Positions 10,827 to 22,750 of a stretch of DNA of 48,262 nucleotides are shown here, piece after piece (the first letter of the stretch is position 1; each line of letters opens with the position of its first letter). The position numbers were made by a program, and so were the translations under genes. The notes beneath the pieces are model-generated. The model was given only the letters and a program-made list of their open reading frames with translations, was not told where the DNA came from and searched no databases. This DNA comes from Basidiobolus ranarum (lineage: Eukaryota > Basidiobolomycota > Basidiobolomycetes > Basidiobolales). The DNA lies in the NCBI GenBank assembly GCA_040143965.1, contig JASJQH010000020.1, positions 1 through 48,262 of the forward strand, given 5' to 3'.

Positions 10827-13746
10827 TTACTGTGTGACTTGAACGTTATCAAAATACTTGGGCGCAGCCTGAGGTAGCCAGTTAGCCTGGATAGCGGAGA
10901 TTCCTCGGAGATAATGCTTTGTAGTAAATACCTAAAGATGGCTATGAGGAAATATTTGTTTAAAGATTTTGAGGAATATCACTCACCAATTCGTTGTACA
11001 CGATGGCTTCAACCTTCTTCCCGAACATTACCGAGGCTGGATGAATATGAACGGTCTATCCCAATTTAACATGATTAGATCAAATAGAAATTAGAAAAAG
11101 TCACAGTAAATAACCCAAATACTGACCATTCCCCCAACAACAGTCTTGTAACCACCATCGGGTTGCAGCAACGCGGTATTCTGGAAAAATCCAGTCAAGA
11201 AACATTTGAGTACGACATCATAATCTTGGCCACAAGTAGTGGTAGGAGAGATATTCAATCTTGTGCATAGTTGAGTCAATTGCTTACGAACATCCTAAAA
11301 TGTCAAGTTTAGCAACAAGCAAGTTTTTTAAAACACAAGGCGGAGTTTAAGCGAGTGAACATACCATTACATGCTTCATTGCTCGCATGTTGATGAAGTT
11401 TTCCCTACACCAATCACGGTCACCATTGACCGATAAATAAGAAGTCAACACATTTAAGAGAGTAATGTGATCACCTATTTGCATTGGATAATATTTCGTT
11501 AACTGACTTGAATCTGGTTTTGCAGAATAAATCTGTATAATAAATACCATCTCGACTAATGAATTTCTTTTTGGCTTCAGCAGCTTCGGCGCGTTTATCA
11601 TGGGGAGAGAAAAATACTCCGTCTACAGACAATAGAGATATAATGGCAATGATATCTTGGGTGCATTTGCTTTTCTAAATAAACAAGTTAGCCAATTGAG
11701 TTGTCGGAGATATGATTGCCGCTAATGCTTACTTGAGACTCGAAGAGCGCTTTAGAATACATTGGGTCTAGAGGAAATTCCGCCATCTTTTTCCCAAGTT
11801 CAGTCAGATCGCCATTATCACTCAACGCTCCAAGGGCATACAGTTGTTCTAAAGCACGGATTACTGAATTGAAATCGGTTAATTTGATAGTAACATTAGC
11901 ATAGAAGAGATCATATATTTACAAGATGTGCGAGTTGGACGATCCATATAATCAAATCTTAAAACGTCATGAACACCGGAGGCTTTAAGCAAAAGAACAG
12001 CCGATGCCAAGTTGCATCTTTTGATTTCAGGTTCAGTATTTTCGTCCAAGCTGTCAAATGTAGACTCTGTGTATAGACGGTAGCAAATACCGGGGGCTTC
12101 ACGACCAGCACGACCAGTTCTTTGGCGGGAGGAAGACTTAGAAATTGGACTAATTAAGAGCGACTCTATGCCTAAAAGAACAAATCATGATTAAGAACAA
12201 ATATCACACACTAAGAATGTCTAATGTGCGTACCAATCTTGGAGTTATAACCTCTAACTTTAACTAAGCCGGTATCAATCACATACCGAATACCACTAAT
12301 GGTGATACTAGTCTCAGCAATATTTGTAGCTAAAATGACCTTCCTGGTGTTCGGGGGAGCGGGTGCGAATACTTTAGCTTGTTGAGCAGGTGGAAGGGCG
12401 GCGAAAATAGGGCATGACAAAAGCTAATTGAAATTATTATCTCCAGTATATCTAAGATTAGCCATGTATACGCATACCTTCATACTATCCACGGGCAATT
12501 GGTTTCCGTGCTCGTTGATAAGTTTTTCCATGCTCTCAATCTCTTCTTGGCCTATACGAGGACTGTTAGTGGTTCTGTTCTATCCATTGAAGTTGATTAT
12601 CTAGCATTTACCAGTGAGAAAAACCAAAATATCTCCAGGTTGCTGCTCCAGATGGATTTGAAAGATTGTGAGTAGTGCGGAGTCCAGATAGTCTGATTGA
12701 GGTTCAACCGTATTAAAAATTCGGACAGAATGCTGACGCCCAGATATATACAGAATTTTGGCGCTAAGTAAAGATAATTCGTTTTAGTATGGCTGCTGAC
12801 TTCTACTTGAACTGTCAAAAGCCTACTTGTTGAAGTATTCAGAGAATCTTTCAGCATCCAGTGTTGCACTCATAATAATGATCTTAAGTGGGACGATGTT
12901 TGTGCCGTTCTGTTCGTTTTGTTGTGAAAGTTCCAATCTCTTTTTTTGTAATTCCTTGACCATTCCAAACAAAATGTCGGTTCTCAGAGTACGTTCATGG
13001 GCTTCGTCGAGAATTACGCACGAATAGCGAGACAACATGGTGTCAGATAAAAGCTCTCGAATCAGCATACCATCTGTTAGGTATTTTATAAGAGTGTTTG
13101 GGCTGCTTGTATCGTCGAAACGAACTGTATAACCAACCTATTGTAGTAAGAGGTGTTAATTTTCAAACAACTCGAATCAACTACTTTCTAGGTGTACCTT
13201 GTTCCCAAGCTTGGTTCCTACTTCCTCAGAAACACGTCTAGCTAAACTAGTGGCGGCAACTCTTCTTGGTTGCGTAACAGCAATGGCGCCATTATTGGCG
13301 AACCCAGATTCAAGGAGATATTGTGGAATTTCTAAAAGTACAAATAAAAAAATCGTTCATATTTACTGGGAGAAGAAAAAGAACCTATGATACTTACGAG
13401 TTGTTTTTCCTGAACCAGTTTCTCCCACTAAAACTACAGTATCGTTGTCATGGAACTCTTTGATGAGTTGCTCGCGAGCTATAGAAATCAGGTCAGAAAT
13501 TGGGGTTCAAAAGGATTCGCGTGATATCAGTAAAGATTATCTACCAGAATAAATAGGAAGAGCCTCTCTGTGTGGACGTAATGTGTTCGCTTTCTGTCTT
13601 AATTTCTTATACAATTCTTTGTTGGCGTTGTTTCCACCCATAGAACGCCTCTTTTCCTCGAATGAAATGACGGTCTCTTCCTCGGCAGCAATGGCATTAT
13701 CATTATCATCAAAATAAATTTTTCGGCCGACTTTAACAGGTTGCAT
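10827..13746 (-). CDS. DHR2: DEAH-box RNA helicase, Dhr2/DHX33 type
   Basis: Fourteen minus-strand exons give 713 residues: 13746-13545, 13478-13398, 13331-13198, 13137-12827, 12763-12612, 12551-12478, 12423-12234, 12171-11923, 11863-11733, 11674-11548, 11513-11365, 11294-11127, 11055-10987, 10931-10827. Motifs in order: GETGSGKT (86-93), DEAH (183-186), [19 protein letters not shown] (398-405), then HA2/OB-type domains ending with [21 protein letters not shown]. The TVRFDD and [17 protein letters not shown] segments favour the Dhr2/DHX33 branch over the splicing helicases Prp2, Prp16, Prp22 and Prp43. Yeast Dhr2 is a nucleolar ATPase needed for 18S rRNA maturation. The ATG at 13746 ([12 protein letters not shown]) is the only plausible start. 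One intron (11547-11514) is just 34 bases. The gene is divergent from eIF2B epsilon. Confidence 0.93.
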
Positions 13747-14181
13747 CTTCAAAAATTTCCAAATATATCAAACTTGAATGTGCTCTAAATGTTTCTATTA
13801 TCAAAAAAAGTGCTCTATCTTGATACACTAACTCTGGTCACTATTCCACACTCTTTAGCTTCCAGGTTTCTACAAACACTTCGTTTCTTTTTTTTTTACT
13901 TTTTGAGGAACCGTCACAATTTACCTATTTTTTTAGGCGATTCCAAAAAAGATCGCAATTGGGTTCGACACCAACAATTAACTGAATTTCTATCATCTAA
14001 AATTGATATCTTCGATCTTTTCTTCAAGTCAACATATCGGTTCATGTATTTAGTTCGAAAAAAAATATCCAATAACCCTCAAAAATTTGGGGCTCAGTGT
14101 ATGATGTATAGGAATTCTAGTGAGGTAATATAATCAAGAGATATTGTTCTATCAAGTGTGTGGATAACACAACGTCAAACA
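13747..14181. promoter_or_regulatory. Divergent promoter region, DHR2 / GCD6
   Basis: This 435-base region separates two divergent translation-related genes (ribosome biogenesis helicase and eIF2B epsilon), so it must hold both promoters. It is rich in T-tracts, for example around 13887-13900. I see no clear TATA box and no conserved coding frame. Confidence 0.45.
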
Positions 14182-17100
14182 ATGGCTCCTATCGATAAGA
14201 ATAAGAACTTTGATTCAGATCAAGTTTTGCAAGCGGTCGTTCTCGCGGATAGTTTCAATGAGAGATTTATGCCACTAACTTTGAACAAACCAAGAGTAAA
14301 TTCCTTTTAACTTATGCTTAAACTTGGGTTTAACCGAAAGATTGTTTCTAAATATTTTTATTATCGGTTAAAGTGTTTATTACCTCTTTGTAATATCCCT
14401 CTTATCGAATATACCTTGGAAGCTCTCGCAGTTGCCGGTGTTCAAGAGATTTTCGTTTTCTGCTGTGCTCACTCAGATTTAATCAAAAAATACCTCGCGT
14501 AAATATCCCCTCTATCAAGAAAATCCATACATTTGGAGTCACTTGAATGTCCAATTAAATATTTCTTGATGCGTTTTTAGAAACTCGAGATGGAAGAAAA
14601 CCTCCTCTTATATTCGAGTAGAAGTGGTGGTTGTCCAAGAATGTTATTCCATCGGTGATGCTATGCGTGAACTTGATGCTAAGTCTATTATAAAAAATGA
14701 CTTCATTCTTGTTAACGGTGACGTGGTTTCCAATATCGATCTTACCAAAGCGTTGGAAAAACACAGGTGACATGAAATGGAAGAATTCATTTGGATACTC
14801 AAGTTTCTAACTTTATTCATATTGGGATTAGAGAGATTCGTCTGGCTGATAAGAATTCTATCATGACTATGGTATTTTATTTAGACCTAATACTATTATG
14901 GCATGAAGATATTAACATTGGATATTTTGCTTAGGTTGTTAGACAAGCTAGCCCTCTGCATCCAGCTAGGTTTGATTTCACTTGAGAATATCATTAGTGC
15001 ATATATACACAACGCTCACAACTATTTAAACCGATAGAGCTAAGGGTGAGGATGGTATTTTTGTTCTTGATTCTAAGTCTGAGGAGTGTGTGTATTACGA
15101 GTCGGTAGAGGCCTATCCCAGAAAGAAAAGAATTGCTTTTGATACTGAACTCTTCGAAAAGCACTCGGAAATTCAAATCCGTAATGATCTTATTGATTGT
15201 CATGTTGATATCTGTTCTGTGGAGGTATGTCCAATTGATACTTCATGACCTACTACAACGTGTGTTAATGTTTTCTCTAAAGGTCCCCGCCCTCTTCACT
15301 GAAAATTTTGATTATCAAACCATGAGAAAGGACTTTGTTCACGGTATCTTAACATCTGATATTCTTGGTAAAACTATATACTGCAACATCATTCAAGATG
15401 AGTATGCTGCTAGAGTATGTAACAGTCAACTCTACGAAGTTGTAAGGTACAGATCATAAGTTTCCATAATTGGTGCTACAACATTATCTAATTTCTGTCA
15501 TCAACAGCAAGGATATTCTTTCGAGATGGGCTTACCCTATGGTTTTGGAGGCTAACTTCCTTGAAGGTCATAGCTACAAATATAGCAGAGGACACATATA
15601 CAAAGAAGACAATGTCGTGCTTGCTAGGTCGGTGATATTAACCCATTTGATATCCAATTATATGTACTAAATCTTGTTGCTCAATGAAGATCATGCGTCG
15701 TTGGTGAAAAGGTTGCTATTGGGTCTGGAACTGAAATTGCCGAGAATGCTAAAATCTCTAATTGCGTGATTGGACGTAACTGCCGCATAGGTAAGCTACT
15801 TATTTAATGGATTGTATGAGCTATTTCTCAACGTCAATCAAAGGACCAAATGTTGTCATCGATGGTGCATATCTCTGGGATGGTGTTGTTATCAAGAGCA
15901 ATTGCAAAGTTACTCGTTCCATACTGGCCAACGATGTAGTTTTACACGAAGGTGTTGTAATCGAGAATGGTTGCATATTAGCCGAAGAGGTAAGTTTATT
16001 TATGTGCGCGCTCAGATGTATTGCTCAGGATACTGATTCTATTGTAGGTTGAAGTTGGACCCAACATTACACTCAAGAAACACACCAGACTTTCTTTAGA
16101 AAAAAGACAGGCTGAGTTTGGTGAGGACAGTGACGAAGAAGAGAACGATCAAAGCGAATCCCAAGGTACTTCTTAGATGGTCATAGTTTGGATCATAGTC
16201 TGCGGCGTCACTAATGCCCAAAATGAATTTTATTAGGATACAACACACAAATCGTCGGTACTCTTGGAAAGGGTCATATCTGGGTCGATAAACATGATGA
16301 TGATGGCGATGAAGATCCCAGAAACGTGGAGATTGCTGATCTTGGTAAGAAAATGTGTATTCTACTTTCAGGTTGAGGAATTGTCATTGATTGGTTTTAT
16401 TGGTACGATAGCGCGTGATTTAGCGAACATTTATTTATCGGATGATGAATCTGCTGTTTCGGACGCTGAGTCTGAGGCATCTGATGTATCTATGGTTGAT
16501 GAGCCTCAAGATGATGACTTTGATAGAGAATGTGTTCAGACTCTGGAGCGTGCCTTCGCTGATTCGTTAAGTGTTGATATTGCCTCTCTGGAGTTGAATA
16601 CCCTCAGAATGGCCTACGATGCCAGCTTCCATGACGTCAGAAGAATTCTTATTCCAGCAGTGCTTAGACAAGTTGACTTGAGCAAATTCCAAGAAAGTAC
16701 AAAGAAGGTATAAAGCGGTGACAAAGGATGGTTACGATGATTCAGAACTGACTTGTTTCTATTCCAGCTTCTCTCACGTTGGAGTCCATTAATGAAAAAG
16801 TCTATTCACTCGGAGGAAGATCAAATTGATGCTTTAGTCATTTTACATGTAAGAACTACCGTAGGGAGTTGACTTCCAATATTTTTTACTGATCTCCTAA
16901 TTACCCGTAGCAATTCGCTGCACAAAGCGAACCTCATACCAAGATCTTTTTGTTTGCTCTTCGCTTTTTCTACGAGTTTGACTTGGTTGATGAAGATTCG
17001 GTGATTGCATGGTATAATCTTGGCACTGATGATCTTGACGACCAAGAGAAGAAATTGAGAGAAATGGTAGGTGACCTTTGTATGTTTATTTGAGTTCTTC

Positions 17101-17216
17101 TTTTGACTGAATATTATCTCCTTTAGGCCGCTCCTTTCATCACATGGTTAGAGCAAGCCGACGAAGACAGTGATGAAGAAGAAGATGAGGATGATGACGA
17201 CGAGGACGATGAATAG
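14182..17216 (+). CDS. GCD6: Translation initiation factor eIF2B subunit epsilon
   Basis: Sixteen exons (14182-14295, 14374-14498, 14581-14766, 14832-14871, 14935-14969, 15038-15224, 15283-15446, 15508-15627, 15690-15790, 15844-15989, 16048-16165, 16237-16344, 16412-16707, 16768-16848, 16911-17066, 17127-17216) give 688 residues. This is the catalytic subunit of the GDP-GTP exchange factor for eIF2. Residues about 15-250 are the nucleotidyl-transferase-like domain (PRCLLPLCNIPLIEYTLEAL). Next come the hexapeptide left-handed beta-helix (SNCVIGRNCRIG and on), an acidic linker, and the catalytic W2/HEAT domain with ELNTLRM, ending with APFITWLEQA followed by an acidic tail of Asp and Glu. In yeast, Gcd6 is the target of general amino-acid control through eIF2 phosphorylation. 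Exon sizes go down to 35 bases, so automated calling could easily break this gene. Confidence 0.95.
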
Positions 17217-17335
17217 TTATACTACGCTTGTTTAGAATAATAATAAAAATCTACATGATTTACATGAATTTTAATTTTCACGTTCACGTTCAACTTTATT
17301 TGCAGTAAAAAAATCATGAGTGTAGAAGAGATGAA

Positions 17336-18794
17336 TCAAGAATTCACCGAGTTGTCCAAGTCAGCACGCTTGAGATACAACTCGGTTAACCATCTTTCGT
17401 AGATGTTAACGTCAATGCTGTTTAGGTATTGATATGCTGCTTCAATACCATCTTTACGAACTCGCTGATACTTTACGGGATCATTGATCAGTTCAGTTAC
17501 GCTTTCCACCCAAGGATCAACATTTTGCTCAGGAATCAAGTAAACTCCCCAATTCTTGATGTACTCCGGATCATTCGATCTTTCTCCGGTTAGAATTTTG
17601 ACAGGAATCAATCCTTCGGTAATACCACATTTAGCCTCGGGTAACCCGCCAATATTACTAGCCAGTACAGGTATTCCTCGGAGCATTGCTTCCACCACTA
17701 TTAGGCCAAATGCTTCACACCATACAGATGGGACTAGAAGGATTTTCGTTTTTCTCCAAAGATTATCCATATCTCGGAATGTCTCTAAAATTCTGCTTGT
17801 TCGTACATTAGATGCGTGTATTGAAATAACTGTATGACTGTGCTTACCTTATGTTCTTCTGTGCGCTTAAGATATCGACCTGGTTAGGTAATAAACTCCA
17901 TGATTTTACTGCACCGAAAGTCACATGTGGTAGGCTCTTGGCTAAATCCAAAAATATGTGAAACCCTTTGACTGATCCTGGATTGATGGCAGTCACAAGT
18001 CCATGATTGAAATTGTTGTAGACTGGGAAGGGTTGGGCGCCATACGTTAGAGGATGGATTGGCATGTATGTAGCCTCTATCCCACTATAGTCAGCTATGT
18101 ATTTCTGGATACACTTACTGACCACCCACAATCCATCCACCTTTCTTAACCGTTGTGTTTCGATATCCGACTTGGAGGTACCAAAGTTTGGATATCCGGC
18201 ATATGGGCCGAAGGATAGGTGTTCACAAGCATGGCAAATAAATACTTTTACTACCCCCTTCAAGTCCGAAAATATTTTAAGGGAAGTGGACTCGTTAAAT
18301 ATAACATGAGTTGGGTGAAATTTTGCATACTCGTTCAAAAGAAATTTTCGATAATTCTCCATATCGGGAAACTCTTCTTCTTCCTAAAGGAAATTCCCGT
18401 AATGATAATTACTATGGTAAAGGTTCAACAAAGTGTTCAAGTTATTATATTAAACTGAATTTACCCCTAGCCAACGAATTCGACGCTGTTGAAACTCTGA
18501 AGTAAAAACTCTCTGGCAATCTGCTAAATCAAAACCAACTACTTCCATATTTTTGAAATAGAACCGATAAACTTGTAACGAGGTTGAAGGAGAAGTTAAC
18601 TGGTTTAGTTCAAGTTTCTCCGTGGTGTAAGTGAAATTTTTTAGATCAGAAGCCCATACATTTGCCACCATTTTAACTGTATAACCGGACTTTACCAACC
18701 CCTCAGCCAAATGTATGTTGGCCTTGTAACCACCGGAAGAGGCATAAAGTCCGCGAGCTGACTGAATCAATAGAAAACGAAAGTGCTTTTGCAT
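17336..18794 (-). CDS. GT4-family glycosyltransferase
   Basis: Three minus-strand exons (18794-18465, 18383-17848, 17792-17336) join in phases 0 and 2 and give 440 residues. The N-terminal Rossmann half begins FRFLLIQSARGLYASSGGYK, with the Gly-rich acceptor-side loop and NIHLAEGLVKSGYTV. The C-terminal half has the GT4 nucleotide-sugar signature EAFGLIVVEA (the EX7E motif, Glu315 and Glu323), followed by GIPVLASNIGGLPEA. There is no signal peptide or membrane helix, so the enzyme is probably cytosolic. Donor and acceptor cannot be read from sequence; it does not look like Alg2, Alg11 or glycogen synthase. The start ATG 18794 is the first in frame; the frame continues upstream without an ATG. 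The 3' end is convergent with eIF2B epsilon, leaving only 119 bases between stops. Confidence 0.85.
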
Positions 18795-19181
18795 AAAAGT
18801 ATTGTTAGAGGATTCGATCGTAGACAATATACAAGGAGGCTCTAGAATACAGCATTGGCGCGCGCTAGAAGAGATTTTTAGCGATAGTAGTGAGTGTGAC
18901 GTGGTAATGTTTTCATAGCTTTCATTCAATCGAAATGAAGAACTTTCACGTATTCACGTGGGTATGTTGTCATGATGCAAATGTTGACACATCTTTCAGA
19001 TTAACCAACCCAGCGATGACTTTCGATCATCCACTGCGCCATCGAGGCTAACACTATTACTACATGTTAGATTTATCCATGTTTATTCTCCTATGAATAA
19101 ATAGAAAAGGGAGAAGGAGAATGCTAGAGAAGTACTCAGAAATGTGTATAGGGTATGTGGAGAGAAGTTATTAAAGTGGAA
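18795..19181. promoter_or_regulatory. Intergenic, upstream of GT4 gene
   Basis: This 387-base region lies between the elongase 3' end and the GT4 start (both minus strand). It contains a short out-of-frame upstream ATG reading frame just before the GT4 gene (near 18925-18880) and nothing else I recognise. Confidence 0.4.
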
Positions 19182-20146
19182 TTAGTTCTTCTTGGCTTTA
19201 ATGGCGGGCTTCTTGTAGGTCTTCTTAAAGAAACTAATGAAAAGAACAAGGTAGGAAGAAAGAAGAGCGCAACCAAATAATGCAGCACCAATGGTTCCAG
19301 AACAGGTGCCCATATTAGGCAAGGAGGGGAAGTGATTATAGGCGACGTAAGTATAAGTACAAAAGTAGACAAAGCCAAGATCAAGTACGAATTGAGTAAT
19401 TTGCATAGTGGTAAGGTACTTCTTCCACCAGATACGGGCGCCAGAAGTAGCACGGTAGTAGTAATAATACATGAGTACATGAACGATAAGATTCAAAGTG
19501 ATAGGGATCCATGACTATGAAACGAGGGTATTAGTATAAAGCAGACAAAATATGAACACTGATACGTACCACCGATGTACGCCCAACCAATTGGCTGTAG
19601 CAAAGCACCATAGTCAAGCTGTGGTGATAATAATGCAAGAATTCTACCAAAATGTTAGTCTCACGTAAAAAAACGCCATCGTCAACAAGATCCCCTACCG
19701 AGTTTCTTCTTCTTCATAACAAGGAAGATGGTATCAACGAGTTCATAGTATTTCACCAAGTAATTAAGGTAGTATAAAAGTTCCAGACGTTGGGTCCAGG
19801 CACTGTCATCGCATATGGCGTACAATAGTCCTCCTCGTGCATAGATGGGAATGATGTTCTCCAGAATAAGAACCAATAGACCGAGGGAGATCAAGGTGAG
19901 GAAGATGTTGTGAAGTTTGAAAAGAAGATCTAACTTGAAGGGCTTTCTATTCTTAAGCAAGTATTGGCCACCAAAGATTATTGTCAAGTAGAGAATGCAC
20001 GTGACGGCAACTTCAGTATTGGTAGAGAAGAGAGTTTCACCTTCAACAAAGCGGAACTCAGTATGAGGATGTCCGGTTACTGCTTCGTACAGTTTACCGA
20101 ACATCGGCTCAAAAGAAATACCAAAAGGACGTTCAGGGTTCCACAT
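19182..20146 (-). CDS. Very-long-chain fatty acid elongase, ELO family
   Basis: Three exons (20146-19699, 19643-19570, 19514-19182) give 284 residues. ELO proteins are ER membrane 3-ketoacyl-CoA synthases that extend fatty acids by two carbons with malonyl-CoA. The diagnostic histidine box is HYYHH (residues 153-157), formed only after splicing and followed by SLTMVLCYSQ. Other family blocks are YYLNYLVKYYELVDTIFLV just before it and SWIPITLNLIVHVLMY and IWWKKYLTTMQITQFVLDLG after it. Six to seven hydrophobic helices are visible. The C-terminus ends KAKKN, a KxKxx-type dilysine ER-retrieval signal. The middle exon is only 74 bases. Closest functional class is yeast Elo2/Elo3 rather than Elo1, judged on general pattern; chain-length preference cannot be assigned. 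Confidence 0.94.
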
Positions 20147-20562
20147 CGGAGAGAGGAGAAGGGTAGATACTCAAAGAGCGAAAGCGCTAGTTTTGTTGAT
20201 CGTATCTCAGTCCAATTCTACAATCCCAAGTTAGAAGAAGCAGTAATTGGACCAGTTGAATGAGGGTATGCAAATTTACCGATCATGAATGAATATTACT
20301 CGAGGAGAATTTGAATACAACCCCCCAGATTGGCTAACTTGACTATCTAATTAACCAAAATCCCCCCTATCTCTTCTCATAACTGAGACAGCCTATCATA
20401 GATCATTGTGAAGGCCTAACCCTAACAATAGGGGGTGTGGCTATATGCATCTCCAGTGAAAGAAAGCATATTTAGAGAAAAACCAGTTAAATAATCAGAC
20501 TGAAAGCTTAATCTAGTTTATTGAAGTGGAGAAGGAAGGATGGACTATTTATCGATATTGTG
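20147..20562. promoter_or_regulatory. Intergenic, promoter side of the elongase gene
   Basis: These 416 bases separate the methyltransferase 3' end from the elongase start (both minus strand). I see no coding frame with an ATG and no repeat. Confidence 0.4.
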
Positions 20563-22157
20563 CTATACATTTTTCATGGTCTTGAGTTGGAACATAAATA
20601 CATGTAGCCCAAGGTGCGAGTAGAGTAAAGTCCTATGGAAACTAACTTCTGCTTGGGCGAAAAATTGTTTCTCCATTTCAGGAACACGAGGTTTGTATCC
20701 TATGAGAATAGCTGTCTTTTTTGATTTTGCCAGAGTGATCATTGTGGCCAACAATAAAGAATGACTGGAGCTGTTGTATGCTACATCAGCGGCTAAGACT
20801 AGGTCGATAAAGGGGAGCTCTGTGGCCTTGTCGCTTATCCATTTACATTTTTTCCACAAACCTAGAGTTTGCTCCGTCACATCGTTTCCCCAGGAAAGCT
20901 CACCCACCTCAACACTGACCCTTTGACTGGATTTGGATTTTTTGTGTGGTGGCGAGCCACTTGATTTGTTGCCCAGTGTTAAAAGCTCCTGGTTATTTTC
21001 GACATTGCTTGATAGAACTGAAAGAACTTCGGGTAGATCGGTTAGGATCACCTGTGCTCGAGTACGCTGATGCTCCAATATACGTGCCAAAGATATGCCA
21101 ACCAAACCACATCCACACCCTAATTCTATCACATTTAAATTGGATTTCTTCTTATTCAGATTTAACATAGAAACGAGCCACTGTGTTGCTGGCCCATTGA
21201 TCATCGGTGTAGTTGATTTCAGCTGCTGCCAATCCTCCATACTCCCCAACTCCATCTTAGATAGAATTTCTTCGTATTCAGAGGATGGTAGCTCCTCGAT
21301 GTTAACCTTAGTGGATTTGCATTTATCGATTGTCTCAATAAAATCGCATAGCTTTGTAAGGTATTCACTCATGACAATCGCTGCATCCCAAAGTCTAGTC
21401 CCCAGTGTTTGTTTATCCTGACAGGCTTCAGTAATTACAACATCAAACTGAGTTTCTTTGTCTTCAAGTGGAAGTCTGCAAATACGTTCGCACCTCGCTT
21501 GGCGTTTCGATAAATTGGGGGCCGCTGAGACTACTTGTATAGGCTTAGAGTAAACAGGTAATACCAAGTACTCACCGACCTTATGTGAACAACCAAGAAT
21601 GCCATCAAGTTCACCATTCGGCTCAATGGCAACTTGAAGTCTCGTTGACGGAGTAGTTTTAAACTTCTCTGGAACTGTCAATTCCACTTTCCAACCTTGA
21701 TACGCATTATAGTATGGTTCTAAGGTCACGGACTTTTTGAGTAGTATTGAACCAGGAGTAGCGGGATTTTCCGAATAAATTCTAATGGTGATATTCACCT
21801 CGATATTTACTTCGCCTTCAAATCCTATGTCTCCTAGATCGGTGCAAACTGAGGAAAAATATAGAAGAGTAAATGGTTTGTATATAAACATGTAAGGTGA
21901 GGGTTTTAACCTCTATCAAGAACTGGTTAACTGAGAAAGAGTTTTATTCTATTCGTTTCCCAAATGAATCTCGTCTCCATGTTGGACAATTAAAAACTCT
22001 CTCTCACGTAAAGTTACTCTTGTAACTAATATTTGGTCAAAAAAGAAAAGAAATATATGTGAAACATTCTCATACCCGTAAACAGTATCGGCCAACTAAC
22101 ACCAACAGAAACCTCACAAGGCGGAGCCTTCTGGAAAGCTAAACGAAGTAGCGACAT
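20563..22157 (-). CDS. Methyltransf_16 (METTL21-like) protein methyltransferase
   Basis: Two exons, 22157-22076 and 21848-20563, join in phase 1 and give about 455 residues. The intron of 227 bases is longer than others here, so the first exon is less certain (confidence about 0.7), though it supplies a clean ATG (MSLLRLAFQKAPP). The C-terminal half is a class I SAM-dependent methyltransferase of the Methyltransf_16 family: LWDAA (180-184), motif I ELGCGCG (269-275), VILTDLPEV with the acidic end of beta-2, and DLVLAADVAYN (376-386). This family mostly methylates lysines on translation factors and chaperones. The N-terminal 150 residues are a beta-rich region I do not recognise, and there is a long insert between WDAA and motif I. 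The substrate cannot be assigned. Confidence 0.85.
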
Positions 22158-22750
22158 GGTTGTTACCCAAGATACTCGCCACTTGTTTAGAAGTCAGTAT
22201 CAAAAACTGTAAAAAAAAGTTTCACGAGTGATTCAAGTCCCGTCCAAAAATGTACAAATGAATATGGATTAGTCCTATTTTGTAGCTTAAATTTAAACTC
22301 AATCCTATTCAGGAAGCGGGCAATATCGTATTGAAACGAAGGGTGAAAGAAGGGTGAGGAAAGGGTGATTTAGATATAAACTATCATTATCACTACAATC
22401 AATACGAACATGGCTGTGTAGCCGTATATGGATAGCTTCATGCACTAAAATTAGATAGCAGTAACCAGGCGATCGGCAACTATCCACCATGAGGATTTGG
22501 AAGGTTGTTGGGTTATCGCTTGAAGCAATTATAGAGGTCAAACTTCTTCATATGCAACGAGATGTCAAATGAGCCATTAATGCTTGAAACCGATTCATTT
22601 AATGTTATTCAATGAAAGTATATGCTATGCAAATCAAGTTACAGAAGTTGAAACTTGTTTGATAAAGAAAGTGATTCCCTATAAAAAGTAACCCCTCTAT
22701 CCATGGAATATTGTCTTTTCCCTTTTCGTTGGCTGCTTATATTGATTCTC
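22158..22750. promoter_or_regulatory. Divergent promoter region, methyltransferase / secreted orphan
   Basis: This 593-base region lies between divergent genes. It contains a TATA box for the secreted-protein gene (separate entry). No other conserved frame or repeat was seen. Confidence 0.45.
22680..22687 (+). promoter_or_regulatory. TATA box of the secreted orphan gene
   Basis: TATAAAAA lies 15 bases before the ATG at 22703 and 63 bases before the ATG at 22751. Fungal start sites usually lie 30 or more bases after a TATA box, so this spacing favours the second ATG as the translation start. Confidence 0.55.

Noticed and set aside
13747-13752. Extending the DHR2 start two codons upstream (TTG)
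   Set aside because: Nuclear fungal genes normally start at ATG; the ATG at 13746 is adequate and gives [12 protein letters not shown].
13789-14133. Plus-strand 114-codon frame between DHR2 and GCD6
   Set aside because: It is T-rich and Phe/Leu-rich, lies in a divergent promoter, and has no similarity or signal features.
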